A stretch of 64,000 bases of DNA from Bacillus sp. JCM 19058 (GTDB taxonomy: Bacteria > Bacillota > Bacilli > Bacillales_H > Bacillaceae_D), in the NCBI GenBank assembly GCA_001310555.1, contig BAXO01000004.1, forward strand, positions 34,577 to 98,576, in the 5' to 3' direction. The position numbers were made by a program, and so were the translations under genes. Under the pieces are notes generated by a model. The model saw only the letters and a program-made list of their open reading frames with translations. It was not told where the DNA came from and did no database searches. Below are positions 51,361 through 62,542 of this stretch, in pieces. How positions within the stretch are numbered: position 1 is the first letter of the stretch; the number at the start of each line of letters is the position of its first letter.

Positions 51361-52708
51361 ATTCTTCCCTCCTCCTTTTCAATCCCACGCTCTTTTAATT
51401 CTTGCTCAACCGGATTGGACTTGAACATTTTTTCGCAAAACCGTCACAACAGAAATCGCCAAAATGAGATAGAGCAGGATAAAAAGGTAAAGCATCAAAT
51501 CGACGTGAGGCGAGCTTGTCGCCCCTTCTGCAGTTCGCATATATCCTCTTAAAATCCACGGCTGACGGCCTTCCTCCGCAAAGAACCAACCTGCTTCAAT
51601 CGCTAGCATGGCGAGCGGTCCTCCGAGGACAATCGACCGGAGCAGCGGCTTGTTCAGCTCGTTCCATTTTCGTTTTCGCTGGAAGATCACATAAGCAATC
51701 GAGATTAGTGCGAGCAATACGCCGATTGCGACCATGGCGTCAAACATATAATGAACGATTAATGGCGGTCTGTCTTCCTCCGGAAATTCTTCCAGGCCAA
51801 TCACCTCTGCTCCTGGTGAACCGTGAGCGAGGATACTGAGCGCATAAGGAATTTCTAGCGCATATTTCACTTCGTTGTTTTCGGTCAGGATGCCTCCTAA
51901 AATTAATGGCGCTTCTGTCGTTGTTTCGAAATGCCATTCAGCCGCTGCCAGTTTTTCAGGCTGATATTCGGCAAGAAATTTTCCGGAAAGGTCACCGACC
52001 AGAGCAGTTGCAATCGCAAAAATAGCGGCAGCAGTCATCGTCAGGTTCAAAGCTTTTTTTGTGATAAACATGGCGACTGCCTCGTAAAATTTTAAATGCG
52101 GCGATGGCGGCGAGAATAAACGCCGACGTTAAGTAGGCAGACGCAATGACATGGGCTACCTTTGTTGGGGTAGCCGCATTAAACATCGCTGCAAGCGGAT
52201 TGACATTATGCAACACATCCCCGATATAATGAAAGCCCTCAGGTGTATTCATAAACGAATTGACGGTTGTTATGAAAAAAGCCGATGCTGTTGCGCCAAT
52301 CGCTACAGGGATCAATAGAAGAAAGTGACGAAATCTATTTTTGAAACGATCCCACGTATATAAATAGATGCCTAAAAAGATCGCTTCAAAGAAGAATGCG
52401 AATGTTTCCATAAACATCGGCAGGCTGATCGTATGACCGGCGACCTCCATAAAGTTGGGCCACAACAGGCTCAGCTGAAGACCAATCGCCGTTCCTGTTA
52501 CTACGCCGACAGCAACCGTTATGACAAATCCTCTCGCCCAACGACGGGCAAGCAGGTGATAATGCTCGTCATTCCTTTTAATACCGATCCACTCGGCTAA
52601 GGCAATCATCAATGGAATACCGACTCCGATTGTGGCAAAGATAACGTGAAAAGCTAGCGTCGTTCCAGTCAGAATTCGGCTGAAAATCACCGGATCGTAT
52701 TCAAACAT
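51357..52708 (-). CDS. cydA: Cytochrome bd oxidase subunit I, frameshifted
   Basis: CydA carries haems b558, b595 and d. The N-terminus has a conserved His (residue 21, LAFHVIFATIG), METFAFFFEAIFLG with the conserved Glu residues, and TPTKVAHVIAS with a further His. The Q-loop is short, as in Firmicutes, and EAGWFFAEEGRQPW is the C-terminal signature. ATG 52708 follows GGAGGAG. Indels near 52090 and at 51428-51433 split the frame; corrected, the protein has about 450 residues and its TGA overlaps the cydB ATG. It is first in cydABSDC. Confidence 0.93.
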
Positions 52709-53648
52709 AATCGTCTCCTCCCTGCTTGGTCAAGTGTACCCGATAAGACTAATGGATAAACGCCTTTGTGTCTGCCAAACGGCAGTGTCCTTTCGGGAAA
52801 CTCTTGACAATAGGCTCATATTAGAAAAACAGTATACACTAGTTTGCTCAAAACTTCACATTATAAATTTAGAATGCTCACCTTTGAACAAAAGAAATCA
52901 ATTGACTGCTTATGCCTATAGTGTACACCGATTTGTATTTCAGTATAGGAAAGAGTTGTGAAAACGAGGTGAAATCTAGCCAATGTTAGATGAATGTTCA
53001 CAAAATGAAGGGCGGGTCTTGTCTAAAGCATTCCCTCGATAAGCGGACTGTCAAAAACCTCTATTAATTTGACAGGCTGGAATACCGAATAAGGTGAAAA
53101 TAACCTCATCTGGTTGCCTCATCTTCCGCCTTGGAATGGGGTCTTATCCGGAACGACATTCCTTCTAAAGTGGAATAACTTCGGAACTACTTTTCAGTCA
53201 TCGACCTACTCACCCTCCTTTACGCTAAGGTCATTCGTGAATAAAACCGCTATTTCCGCATGAGTAGATAAGTAAAACCCCTCTACCCTTCTATTGAGTT
53301 TTATCTTGTTATCCCGTTGTGAATTGGCTGTTGAACAGCTCGGAATAATAGCCTTGTTGTACGGGTAAAATCGTGATGAGCTCTTTGCCTACTAACGAGA
53401 ATGCTCGCTTGAACATGCTGCTTTTGGATGGGAATTTGCAAACAGCTTAACGGTCGGTAAGTAAAGTGAAGCATTGGCGTCTTTTTATGTAAAAGGATAC
53501 GCAATTGCGCAAACGAGAAGAAATCTACTGGCCTAATAGCATGTATTATAAAGGGTGTACTTATGGAACGGTTACAGGGACAAGGCGCAAAGCTATAGGA
53601 GTAGCAAGCCCATGATCTCTCAAAAGGGCTAATTGAGGAGGAAATAAA
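52709..53648. other. Long intergenic region upstream of cydA
   Basis: On the minus strand TGTATACTG near 52835-52843 could be an extended -10 for cydA, giving a leader of about 120 bases with a small CTGCC/GGCAG hairpin at 52775-52788. Two half-sites resembling Rex boxes (about 52954 and 52993) are too far apart to be convincing. Several frames between 53300 and 53640 show no family features. I see no intact gene in this 940-bp stretch. Confidence 0.4.
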
Positions 53649-54216
53649 ATGAAAAGAAAAGTACTGTTCATTCATAGTGCTGGATCCCAGCGCTTCTCTC
53701 AAGGGAGTAGTGATTTACTCGCATACTTACAGGACAAACTCGGATTAGATTACGATTTGTTAAGTCCGCAAATGCCTACTCCGGAAAACCCTGAGTACGA
53801 AAGGTGGAAAGCAGTAATAAAAAAAAGAACTGGCTAAAATGGATGAAGCGATTCTCATTGGACATTCTTTGGGGGGCACTGTACTGTTGAAATATCTTTT
53901 CGAGGAACTTTGCCATACCTCTATTTCTGGAGTATTTCTTATCGCAGCGCCTTATTGGAACAAGGACGATGATTGGCAAGGGGATGAGTTTGCTTTCAGC
54001 GAAGATATTGCGGAAAAACTTCCTCATAAATTACCGATTTTCCTCTATCATAGCCGCGACGAGGAAATTGTGCCATTTACCCATCTTAAGTACTATAAGG
54101 AAAAGCTTCCAGAGGCAACGATTCGGGAAATTCATGGGGCAGAACACTATTTTAACGACGGCTTGCCCCAGCTTGTTGACGATATTCTAGACATTTCCTC
54201 TCCTTCTGACGGGTAG
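53649..54216 (+). CDS. RBBP9/YdeN-type serine hydrolase, one frameshift
   Basis: This is a small alpha/beta hydrolase of about 189 residues. ATG 53649 follows TGAGGAGG. The start VLFIHSAGSQ, nucleophile elbow LIGHSLGGT (Ser), acid in SRDEEIVPF and His in HGAEHYFNDG form the expected triad of the RBBP9/YdeN family. The eight-A run 53819-53826 breaks the frame; with seven A it reads VIKKELAKMDEAIL. The natural substrate of this family is not established. Confidence 0.87.
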
Positions 54217-54239
54217 AAAAGTGACTGAAATGATGGTAG

Positions 54240-54693
54240 TTATAAATCCTGGGTTAGTCGAATCATATCCCGACAAACAATCCCGTTTTCGACGATTTCA
54301 TCAGGGTAGTGCCTAATAAAAAAAATCAAAATCGATTGCGGTTATACGAAATCCGCATTTTTGATAAAGGGCAAGCTGGCCAATGCCGGCATTTCCTGTA
54401 CCGACTTCAATCGTCCGATACCCTTCTGACCTTGCGGATTGAATAGCAAAGGTTACGAGTTTCTTGCCGATGCCCCGTCCTTGGAACGGCTCGCTAACAG
54501 CAAGGTTAACGAGTTCAACAGTGCCTGGTCTAGTAGGCAATAAAACGAAGACGCCGATCGTGTCCTCTTCGGTTTCGGCAAGAAAGCACTCCCCCTTTTC
54601 TAAATAGTCTGCGACAAACTCTTCTGACGGATCTGCCAACAATAATAAATCCATCGGAGCGTGTTCATTTGCTTTTAATTTTCTAATGTTCAT
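54240..54693 (-). CDS. GNAT acetyltransferase, one frameshift
   Basis: ATG 54693 follows TTGGAGG. The GNAT core is clear (ECFLAETEEDTIGVFVLL, VELVNLAVSEPFQGRGIGKK with the acetyl-CoA loop, TIEVGTGNAGIGQLALYQKC). The eight-A run 54318-54325 truncates the frame; with seven A it continues FFIRHYPDEIVENGI to the stop at 54240, giving about 151 residues, the usual length for YobR-like proteins. The substrate is unknown. Confidence 0.87.
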
Positions 54694-54734
54694 CCGTATA
54701 TTCCTCCAATTGTAGTCGTTCATCGATGGCAAGG

Positions 54735-55610
54735 TTAAGGGGATTGTTCCTGCTTTTTCCAAGCACGATAAAATTCATGAACGTTTGAAAAACGCTCCTG
54801 ACGCTCAGGGCGGACAGCTTTTAGCGCGACTTCATACAGCTCATGACTGGCCGTCCATTTTGAAAAGGAACGATCAAGCTCTCCACCTAACAAACTAAAA
54901 GCGATTGCTCCCATAGTAAATACATTCGTGCGCTCATCTATAGCTGCGCCATACTCAAATTCCTCTGGAGACATAAAACGGGAGGAACCCCACATCCGTC
55001 CTGTTATATTTTGATATGGCTTCCTCTCATAAAAATCGATATCGCAAAGTTTAGTCGTCTTTTCTTTGAAATTATATAAAATACTACCATCATAAAAGTC
55101 GATCGCCACATGTTCGTTTTGTTCGACGTGCTTATGAAAGCTAAAAATACGATCTAAGGCATTTAGTTTCAGCTCAAGAGGAAGCTGATGAAAGCGATAA
55201 TATGGCGAATCGGGATGCTGATATTTTGCCGGTGGTGGAAACGTCGTCGGTGAATGGAGGCATTCACCGTCAAACCACTCAAAAACAGCGGCATACCCTT
55301 CTTCGGTTTCGAAGTGGTCGATTAGATTAATCAGATAAGGGTGGCGTAGCTGCTCGTATAAAGGGATTGCTCGCTTCAGCCTACGAATAGCGTCCCTCGG
55401 CTGGCCAGTATACGCAGCTGTTGGAGCTCCGGCATATTTCACAAATCGCCGTTCTCCTTCCTTGACCATTCCGAAGCAAAGGTTGCCAGAATCCTGATCG
55501 GCAAAAACGGTAAATGCTGTTCCTAGCCTTTTAAGCCAAGCAAAGCTATGGTGCTCCTTCAGTTGAAACGAAATGCGATCAAACGAGATGGTCTTGTGGC
55601 TATTTTTCAA
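54735..55610 (-). CDS. Serine/threonine kinase-like protein, divergent
   Basis: This intact protein of 291 residues has a protein-kinase fold. TTG 55610 is favoured because AAAGGAG lies eight bases upstream. Lys in RRFVKYAG may be the ATP-binding Lys; the catalytic loop reads AIDFYDGSILYN (Asp and Asn kept, HRD altered); the DFG position reads CDIDFYE; the APE-like site is RFMSPEEFEYG. It resembles kinase-like proteins of Bacillus that lack the PASTA domain. Activity is possible but the DFG Gly is replaced, so it may be a pseudokinase. Confidence 0.75.
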   Translation of the reverse strand: MKNSHKTISFDRISFQLKEHHSFAWLKRLGTAFTVFADQDSGNLCFGMVKEGERRFVKYAGAPTAAYTGQPRDAIRRLKRAIPLYEQLRHPYLINLIDHFETEEGYAAVFEWFDGECLHSPTTFPPPAKYQHPDSPYYRFHQLPLELKLNALDRIFSFHKHVEQNEHVAIDFYDGSILYNFKEKTTKLCDIDFYERKPYQNITGRMWGSSRFMSPEEFEYGAAIDERTNVFTMGAIAFSLLGGELDRSFSKWTASHELYEVALKAVRPERQERFSNVHEFYRAWKKQEQSP

Positions 55611-55695
55611 ATAGTAGACTCCTTTCAAGTGACGAATCGAATTGATCCTTTAAGGAGAGGTCCCTGTTTCCAGATATCCTCTCCTATCAGATCAT

Positions 55696-57003
55696 CTATT
55701 CAACAAGCCTCAAGCGATTTTCCTGCTCAGGCTGCTCGTTGTTAATCTTAACATGAATTTTGCGAATACGTTTTTCTTCGGCCTCTGCCACTTTCATCGT
55801 CAGCGGGCCGTAGGTGAATTCCTCATCCTCATCTGGAATTCGTTGCAGCTCTTCAATCACCCACCCACCAATCGTATGATTGGTTGTCTCAGGCTGGAGA
55901 ATACTCGTAAAATTAGCAAAATCATCGACAGCGTAATCCGCATAGAACATGTAGCTCGACGGACCTAGTTGCTTTACTAGCTTGATTCTCTCGTCATGTT
56001 CATCCCAAATTTCACCGACGATTTCTTCTAAAATATCCTCTAGAGTAATCAAACCGGATGTCCCACCAAATTCATCTATAACGATGGCCATATGGACATT
56101 TTGCTTCTGTAATTCAGGTAATAAAACAGAGATTTTCATAGAGCCCACAACAAATAACGGCTCGCGCAGCAGAGCACGTAAGTCAATATTTTCTTTATCG
56201 CGAATGTAAGCCGTAAGAAAATCGCGCTCGGATAGAATTCCTATGACATTATCAATATTCTCCTCATAGACTGGCAGCCTAGAGAACCGATTTTCGAAGA
56301 AAACCTCGACGATTTCATCAACCGGCTGGGTTATTTCAACAGTAATCATATCTGGTCTTGGCTTCAAAATTTCCTTAACGATAATATCATCGAACTCTAA
56401 GGAGCGATGGACAAGCTCCTTTTCCTGCTTGTCAATGACTCCCTCCTCTTCGCTCATATCAAGCATTACTTTAATCTCTTCCTCGGTTACAGTCGGAGCG
56501 CGCTCCTTTTTCCTAATAAAGTAAGAGGCAGCTTTCTTTAATTGAGTAAAGCACCAGTTAATCGGTGTGAATAAGCGAATAAGAAAATGCAATATGCCAG
56601 ATACTTTGAGCGAGTAAGTTTCAGCGAATTCCTTCGCAAACGATTTAGGGAGGATCTCACCAAAAATTAGTACGAGTATCGTCACAACAAATGTACTAAT
56701 AATGACTCCTATGTTGGGACCAAATAATTGTATTGCAATATGCGATGCAAGTGTGGCTGCTGCAATGTTTACGAGATTATTTCCGACCAAAATCGTTGAT
56801 AGCGCCTGATCGAAATGCTCCACGATATAAACAGCCTTTCTCGCTCCTTTCCTCTTTTCTGCTTCATAATTTCTCAAACGAACCTGTTTCGCACTGGAAA
56901 AGGCGGTTTCCGAAGAAGAAAAGAAAGCTGAAAGAAGCAATAGCACAACAAACAATACAATCGAACCCGATGGGACATCGTCCACTTGACCATCACACTC
57001 CAT
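55696..57003 (-). CDS. CNNM/CorC (HlyC)-family membrane protein with CBS domains
   Basis: This intact 435-residue protein has an N-terminal DUF21/CNNM membrane domain ([50 protein letters not shown]), a CBS pair ([42 protein letters not shown]) and a CorC_HlyC C-terminal domain. Members are linked to magnesium or cobalt transport and metal homeostasis. The gene lies 74 bp behind a close paralogue on the same strand. The start at 57003 lacks a clear ribosome site, so the exact N-terminus is uncertain. Confidence 0.9.
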   Translation of the reverse strand: MECDGQVDDVPSGSIVLFVVLLLLSAFFSSSETAFSSAKQVRLRNYEAEKRKGARKAVYIVEHFDQALSTILVGNNLVNIAAATLASHIAIQLFGPNIGVIISTFVVTILVLIFGEILPKSFAKEFAETYSLKVSGILHFLIRLFTPINWCFTQLKKAASYFIRKKERAPTVTEEEIKVMLDMSEEEGVIDKQEKELVHRSLEFDDIIVKEILKPRPDMITVEITQPVDEIVEVFFENRFSRLPVYEENIDNVIGILSERDFLTAYIRDKENIDLRALLREPLFVVGSMKISVLLPELQKQNVHMAIVIDEFGGTSGLITLEDILEEIVGEIWDEHDERIKLVKQLGPSSYMFYADYAVDDFANFTSILQPETTNHTIGGWVIEELQRIPDEDEEFTYGPLTMKVAEAEEKRIRKIHVKINNEQPEQENRLRLVE

Positions 57004-57077
57004 AAAAAGTTATTAAGGTGATTATAGCTGAAAACCCGCCTCCTTACAATGTTCTTTTCCTTTTTTCGAAATGAAAG

Positions 57078-58367
<1,290 letters not shown>

Positions 58368-58753
58368 AATTCATCACACTCCACCTTAAGCTTTGACACC
58401 CCGAAGGCTTAGTATGACTCGATTCCCGTCGCTTTATCACAAAACGGACCTTGTCGGTCGTTTTCTCGTAGGCATCCGCAAAGAAAATATCCGGATAAAG
58501 CTCTTTGAATATCCTGCTCACATTGCAGCATGTCTCTTTGACGATGACAATTCGTTTATAGTTTGACAAAATACTTTCATGTGTAATAAAATTATTACAC
58601 ATGAAAGTATTTATTGCTTGAGGTGTAGTGATATGTAGAATGTTACATTACACGGAAAGGGTGATGTTATGGGTAAAGAGTTTATGAAGGGTGGGATGAG
58701 TAGCGTTCTCAATGTTTAAAATATGATGCTGTATCTCATATATCATTTTAAAC
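58368..58753. other. Regulatory region upstream of the ArsR-type gene
   Basis: Besides the two palindromes, a 16-codon frame (58669-58719, ATG five bases after AAAGGGTG) could encode a leader peptide. No other gene was recognised. Confidence 0.4.
58563..58612 (+). promoter_or_regulatory. Promoter covered by a 21-bp perfect palindrome
   Basis: TTGACA (58563-58568), 18 bases and TAAAAT (58587-58592) form a promoter. Arms 58569-58589 and 58592-58612 are perfect complements with a two-base centre, so a dimeric regulator bound here would block the promoter. Confidence 0.7.
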
Positions 58754-58755
58754 AT
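58712..58755 (+). promoter_or_regulatory. Second inverted repeat overlapping the ArsR start codon
   Basis: ATGTTTAAAATATGAT (58712-58727) and ATCATTTTAAACAT (58742-58755) pair with a two-base gap. The right arm contains the start ATG at 58754, so binding or RNA folding here could limit expression. Confidence 0.55.
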
Positions 58756-59101
58756 GAAAAGAGAAACGTTAAATACTATGAATCGAGATACCAATCGAAC
58801 GGGAGATGAACTTCTTGCTCTTTTTGAAGCATTGTCCAATCCGCACCGTTTAAGAATTATTTCGATACTAACGTTGGGAAGACAATATGTGAGTCAACTT
58901 GCTAGGGAAGCAGGCATGAGTCGTGCATTATTGTATATGCACATTCAAAAATTGGAAAAGGCGGGGATTATCAAGTCTGAAATGGAGTTATCCGACGATG
59001 GCAAAGCGATGAAGTATTACGAGCTTGTTCCATTTTATTTTCAAATTACTCCGGAGTTGATAAAGGAAGCATCTAAAACTTTAACGGTTAAAAGAAAGTA
59101 G
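58754..59101 (+). CDS. ArsR-type winged-helix regulator
   Basis: The intact 115-residue protein carries one winged helix-turn-helix (LFEALSNPHRLRIISIL, QYVSQLAREAGMSRALLYMH) and a wing (KSEMELSDDGKAMKYYELVP). No metal-binding Cys pair is present, so it is not a classical arsenic sensor. No ribosome site is visible before ATG 58754, and ATG 58778 is an alternative. The upstream palindromes suggest autoregulation. It is co-oriented with, and three bases from, a small membrane protein gene. Confidence 0.82.
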   Translation: MKRETLNTMNRDTNRTGDELLALFEALSNPHRLRIISILTLGRQYVSQLAREAGMSRALLYMHIQKLEKAGIIKSEMELSDDGKAMKYYELVPFYFQITPELIKEASKTLTVKRK

Positions 59102-59104
59102 GTC

Positions 59105-59377
59105 ATGCAAATGAATGAAGATACCACTTTTGGATTGGCAGGAATGGCTTTTGCTATATTATTGATCGCATTAGCCGTCGTACTGATTGTACACTGGATG
59201 AAAGTCTGGCAGACAAAAATTCAAACAGCAAAAGAAGAAGGGTACCAAAAGTTAGCGACGGATGCTGTTGAATTACAGAAAGCGACAGCACAGCAGCAAA
59301 AGGAAATAACTGAGGAGATGAAAGAGTTAAATAAACGCTTGTCTTCCATTGAGCAAATATTGAAAGAAGTGGAGTAA
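59105..59377 (+). CDS. Small membrane protein with coiled coil, 90 aa
   Basis: One N-terminal membrane helix (MAFAILLIALAVVLIVHW, residues about 15-32) is followed by a long charged coiled coil (KEITEEMKELNKRLSSIEQI). The layout is like PspB or LiaI-type stress proteins but without sequence identity that I can claim. It lies three bases behind the ArsR-type gene and is followed by a strong terminator, so the pair is a complete two-gene operon. It may tether or titrate the regulator. Confidence 0.75.
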   Translation: MQMNEDTTFGLAGMAFAILLIALAVVLIVHWMKVWQTKIQTAKEEGYQKLATDAVELQKATAQQQKEITEEMKELNKRLSSIEQILKEVE

Positions 59378-59384
59378 CAAAAGA

Positions 59385-59420
59385 GCTTCTTTCGTGACTA
59401 GTCGCGAAAGAAGCCTTTTT
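59385..59420 (+). terminator. Rho-independent terminator of the ArsR operon
   Basis: A 10-bp perfect stem (59385-59394 with 59405-59414) is followed by five or six T from 59416. Confidence 0.85.
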
Positions 59421-59736
59421 CAGATTTATGATTTTAGATGGCACTACGAACACCTCTCGTTCAATCTGATTTGCCTGCCGTTACATTAACGATCGATTTG
59501 GCATTATCTTGAGATACAACGTCTAAAAGTACGGTTGCCGTCGGCTCTGGGAATTTGATATGAACCTAAAATAAAATCCGTACCTCTGTTTTGAATCCGC
59601 ACGTTTCCCGTTTGCTTTTTATCAGTTAGTCGTATTGGACAAACAATCGTCCAAGCTGAGTTGCTAATGAAATTAAGTACTCAGCAAATGCAGACCAGTT
59701 CGGCTTGTGGAACCTATGACAGATATTTTCATGGCG
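59421..59736 (-). pseudogene. Possible decayed gene, unrecognised
   Basis: On the minus strand, pieces in different frames look protein-like (NWSAFAEYLISLATQLGRLF near 59700-59640, PEPTATVLLDVVSQDNAKS near 59555-59490, stop 59463), which suggests a small indel-damaged gene. I cannot assign a family, and no start is visible. Confidence 0.25.
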
Positions 59737-60089
59737 TCATTCCCCATTGAATGGAAAGGTTTCTTCAGCCACAGTATAATAGCCACCTTCCGCGCTTTCA
59801 ACCAAATGTTCAACCTTGCTCAAGTGCTGCGAGAAGTCCGCTTTCTCATTCCAGCTTTTGTGTGCTTCGATGCTCTCAAAGATGGACATCATGATCGCCT
59901 TATTACTATCGGCTGAACGATGCCAACGACTGCCAAGCCACCCTTCAGCGTTGGCATTTCGTGCGAATTTGCGTAATTCTTCTGTTTGGACTGCTACTAA
60001 TTCATTCAGCTTCCCGGGCTTAGCAGTAGACACATTCATCCACACAACTGGTTTATTTTTTTTGTTTTTTTTCGTTTTCCACTTATCAT
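59737..60089 (-). CDS. Dimeric alpha/beta-barrel (ABM-like) protein, frameshifted at N-terminus
   Basis: The readable part (WMNVSTAKPGKLNELVAVQT, IMMSIFESIEAHKSWNEKAD, LVESAEGGYYTVAEETF) has the length and pattern of an antibiotic-biosynthesis-monooxygenase-like fold. AGGAGG at 60093-60098 and ATG 60089 or 60092 mark the start; two eight-T runs at about 60055-60072 disrupt the first 15 codons (KKTKK region). Function unknown. Confidence 0.6.
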
Positions 60090-60169
60090 CATCCTCCTAT
60101 AAAGCTCGATAATACCAGCAAATTCATGTCTTCCTTATCCCAGCCAGTGCGATAATCATTTGGTGACAC

Positions 60170-61057
60170 TCATGATAGAACAATCTTTAGTCCACTTCCT
60201 ATCTGGGTAAGCTTATCCGGGTTTCGTACGATGTGGATACTGGCAATCTTTCCATATCGGATCTGTATAAATACAGCAGCTACGGTTTCATTCCCCGAAC
60301 GGAGTACTATGCCAGTCTCACCGTTCAATGGCGCTGCCTCGAAGTGTAAATTTCCCTGATAAAATGAATTGATCTTTCCAAACACGCCGGCTAGTAATCG
60401 AGCGACCTGATCACGCGTTTGTACAGGACGATTGATCGCGACTGCTTTTCCGCCTCCGTCGGCGATGAGCATGACATCTTCGGTCAGCAGAGACAGCATA
60501 TGATCAACGTTACCTTGCTCAAGCGCTGTGAGAAACTGGCTGATCCATTCCAATTCGACTGCTTCGGCCACGACTTTCTCTTCCTCGGATATTCCCATTT
60601 TGTTTCTTGCCCGGCTCATCAGCTTGCGGCAATTCGCCTCTTGCTTACCGAGCAGTTTAGCAATTTCAGGATAATGGAAGCCAAGTGCCTCACGCAGGAC
60701 GAAAACTACACGCTCTGTTTTTGTCAGCCTCTCCAACAGTACAAGTATGGCATACGACAGCAGATCGTGGCGGACGACAGTTGTCTCAAGCGTATCCTCC
60801 TTTGTCCAAATAGGTTCTGGAAGCCACGGACCAACATACACTTCCTTCCGCTTCCGTACCGATTTTTGCAGATCAAGGCAGCGATTGGTTACCATTTTGC
60901 ACAAATATGCTTTCGGATTCTCCAAATATTCGAGATGTATATCGTTTACCTTTAAAAATACATCCTGCACCGCATCCTCCGCATCTTCTACCGAGCCTGT
61001 CAGCTGATAAGCAAGCCTGAACAACAGTACTTTGTATTGTTCGTATAGTTCCTCCAT
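60170..61057 (-). CDS. ECF41-type RNA polymerase sigma factor (SigJ-like)
   Basis: This intact 295-residue sigma factor has sigma-2 (FRLAYQLTGSVEDAEDAVQD, NPKAYLCKMVTNRCLD) and sigma-4 (LTKTERVVFVLREALGFHY, EIAKLLGKQEANCRKLMSRA) regions. A C-terminal SnoaL-like domain of about 110 residues follows, with the DGGGK and NPDKL motifs described for ECF41 factors, whose extension controls activity without an anti-sigma factor. ATG 61057 follows AAAGGGAGAG. It lies 53 bp behind an NADH-dehydrogenase-like gene, the typical ECF41 arrangement. Confidence 0.9.
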   Translation of the reverse strand: MEELYEQYKVLLFRLAYQLTGSVEDAEDAVQDVFLKVNDIHLEYLENPKAYLCKMVTNRCLDLQKSVRKRKEVYVGPWLPEPIWTKEDTLETTVVRHDLLSYAILVLLERLTKTERVVFVLREALGFHYPEIAKLLGKQEANCRKLMSRARNKMGISEEEKVVAEAVELEWISQFLTALEQGNVDHMLSLLTEDVMLIADGGGKAVAINRPVQTRDQVARLLAGVFGKINSFYQGNLHFEAAPLNGETGIVLRSGNETVAAVFIQIRYGKIASIHIVRNPDKLTQIGSGLKIVLS

Positions 61058-61110
61058 TCGCTGTCTCTCCCTTTCTTGATGCTCATAATGTAATATTGGT
61101 TTATTTGTTG

Positions 61111-62295
61111 TTATCGAAGCGCACTTGCACCATCCCATGCCAGTTTCTTGAGTTTCCAGGCAAGTTTTCCAGTTATAACTATATCAAGGTTCCATTTACG
61201 CACCCACACCAAACCGCGATTTTCTCCCAGACCAATGCCAAAAGCATCCATCATCGATTTGTGAACCGGGGCAGAGCGGCCCTCCAGATCGGCCATCACA
61301 ATTTTCCCCAATCGAAGCGCCTGCATCGCACCTTCTTTACACGTCATCTGATCTGATTTTCCAGTTCTTGGATCGACGATTTTTGTACAATCGCCAATGC
61401 TATAAACATCCGACATTCCTTGGACGCGATAACATTCATCCACCATCACTTGACCATCGGAAGTGAGCGGCAAACCCATACCGTGAAGAACGGGATTAGG
61501 AATCAGACCAATCGTCCATATGCATAGTTCTGCCGTCAAATGCTCGCCATTGTCGAGCGTCACCACTCCAGCTTCTTCCTGCAGCGCTTTCCGATTGTGT
61601 AGCACGACCACACCACATTCATGGAGCATCTGATTCAACTTCTGTCCAATTTTCTCCGGGCCTTCCGGAAAGAGCCGTTCCTGTGAATTCAGTAAATAGA
61701 CAGAGACATCGGACGAATTCAGCCCTAACGACGCTGCTTCCTTTTTCATGGCAAGTGCCAGCTCGGCTGATGTCTCGATCCCGCTGATACCTGCTCCCGC
61801 AACGGTAATGGTCATCAGTTGTTTTCTTTCCTTCAGATTCGTCTCGCTAACAGCCTTCCGCAGATTATCACGCCAGCGTTTCCGGATATCTATCGCAGAT
61901 TGTGGGTCGGTCAAGGCAATACCACCCTGATTGGGATTCGGTCGCCGAACGATGCTCCCTACCGCCACGACTAAAAGGTCATAACGAATTCTGGCATCCT
62001 TTCCTCGTGTATCCGTATACCGAATCCGTTTTTCTTCACTTTCCACGGATATAACTGTACCTTGTACAAAATCGACTCCTTCTGAAAGATAATGCGTCCA
62101 AGGAATCATAATCTCTTCCCCACCCGCGGCCGGTCGAAACAACATCACTTTACGTACATGACTGGGCTGCTTGTCGATCAGAACAATCCGAATCCGCCTT
62201 TCCTTCGTCAAACCTCTGGTCTCTTCCTTTATTGCTTTGAGTGCAGTAAGCCCTGCATGGCCTCCTCCAAGGATGATGCATGTCAAGTCGTCCAT
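61111..62295 (-). CDS. FAD-dependent NADH dehydrogenase-like oxidoreductase
   Basis: This intact 394-residue flavoprotein is related to type II NADH dehydrogenase. FAD site CIILGGGHAGLTAL, NAD site TITVAGAGISGIETSAELAL, and YSIGDCTKI near the C-terminus are all present. The C-terminal end has basic residues and one hydrophobic stretch that may touch the membrane. ATG 62295 follows AAAAGGAG. An ECF41-type promoter lies 34 bases upstream, and the sigma gene follows, so it is the likely target and co-transcribed partner. The electron acceptor is unknown. Confidence 0.88.
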   Translation of the reverse strand: MDDLTCIILGGGHAGLTALKAIKEETRGLTKERRIRIVLIDKQPSHVRKVMLFRPAAGGEEIMIPWTHYLSEGVDFVQGTVISVESEEKRIRYTDTRGKDARIRYDLLVVAVGSIVRRPNPNQGGIALTDPQSAIDIRKRWRDNLRKAVSETNLKERKQLMTITVAGAGISGIETSAELALAMKKEAASLGLNSSDVSVYLLNSQERLFPEGPEKIGQKLNQMLHECGVVVLHNRKALQEEAGVVTLDNGEHLTAELCIWTIGLIPNPVLHGMGLPLTSDGQVMVDECYRVQGMSDVYSIGDCTKIVDPRTGKSDQMTCKEGAMQALRLGKIVMADLEGRSAPVHKSMMDAFGIGLGENRGLVWVRKWNLDIVITGKLAWKLKKLAWDGASALR

Positions 62296-62542
62296 CGCTT
62301 CTCAGCTCCTTTTACATTTTACACATATAACGATGCAGAACCGTGATTTGTGACATTGTTGGAAGATGGATTCCCGGCCACGAAGAAGAGGTACAGAGGG
62401 CAACACCTATGGGCAAGGCAAGAGAGTATTTGGGTGCCGCCGAACGGCATATCAGTCGACATACCTTCTCACATGCAGCGGCTTTAGCCTTCGTTCTGCC
62501 GAATCACCTGGTCTTCATACCCTAAGACCTGCCAGCCTTAAT
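62296..62542. other. Intergenic region with the ECF41-type promoter
   Basis: Apart from the promoter at 62329-62355, no gene was recognised. If the ATPase remnant had a permease partner it would be expected here on the minus strand, but none is readable. Confidence 0.4.
62329..62355 (-). promoter_or_regulatory. ECF41-type promoter
   Basis: On the minus strand TGTCACA (62355-62349), a 16-base spacer and CGTT (62332-62329) match the published ECF41 consensus (TGTCACA, about 16 bases, CGTC) with one mismatch. The NDH-like start is 34 bases downstream. Confidence 0.75.

Noticed and set aside
52950..53005. Rex (redox repressor) site upstream of cydA
   Set aside because: TTGTGAAAAC and GTTCACAAAA are about 40 bases apart and do not form one palindrome with a six-base centre.
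53301..53702. Coding gene on either strand before the RBBP9-like hydrolase
   Set aside because: The minus-strand frame overlaps the real gene and its ribosome site and has low-complexity composition; the plus-strand frames are full of stops.
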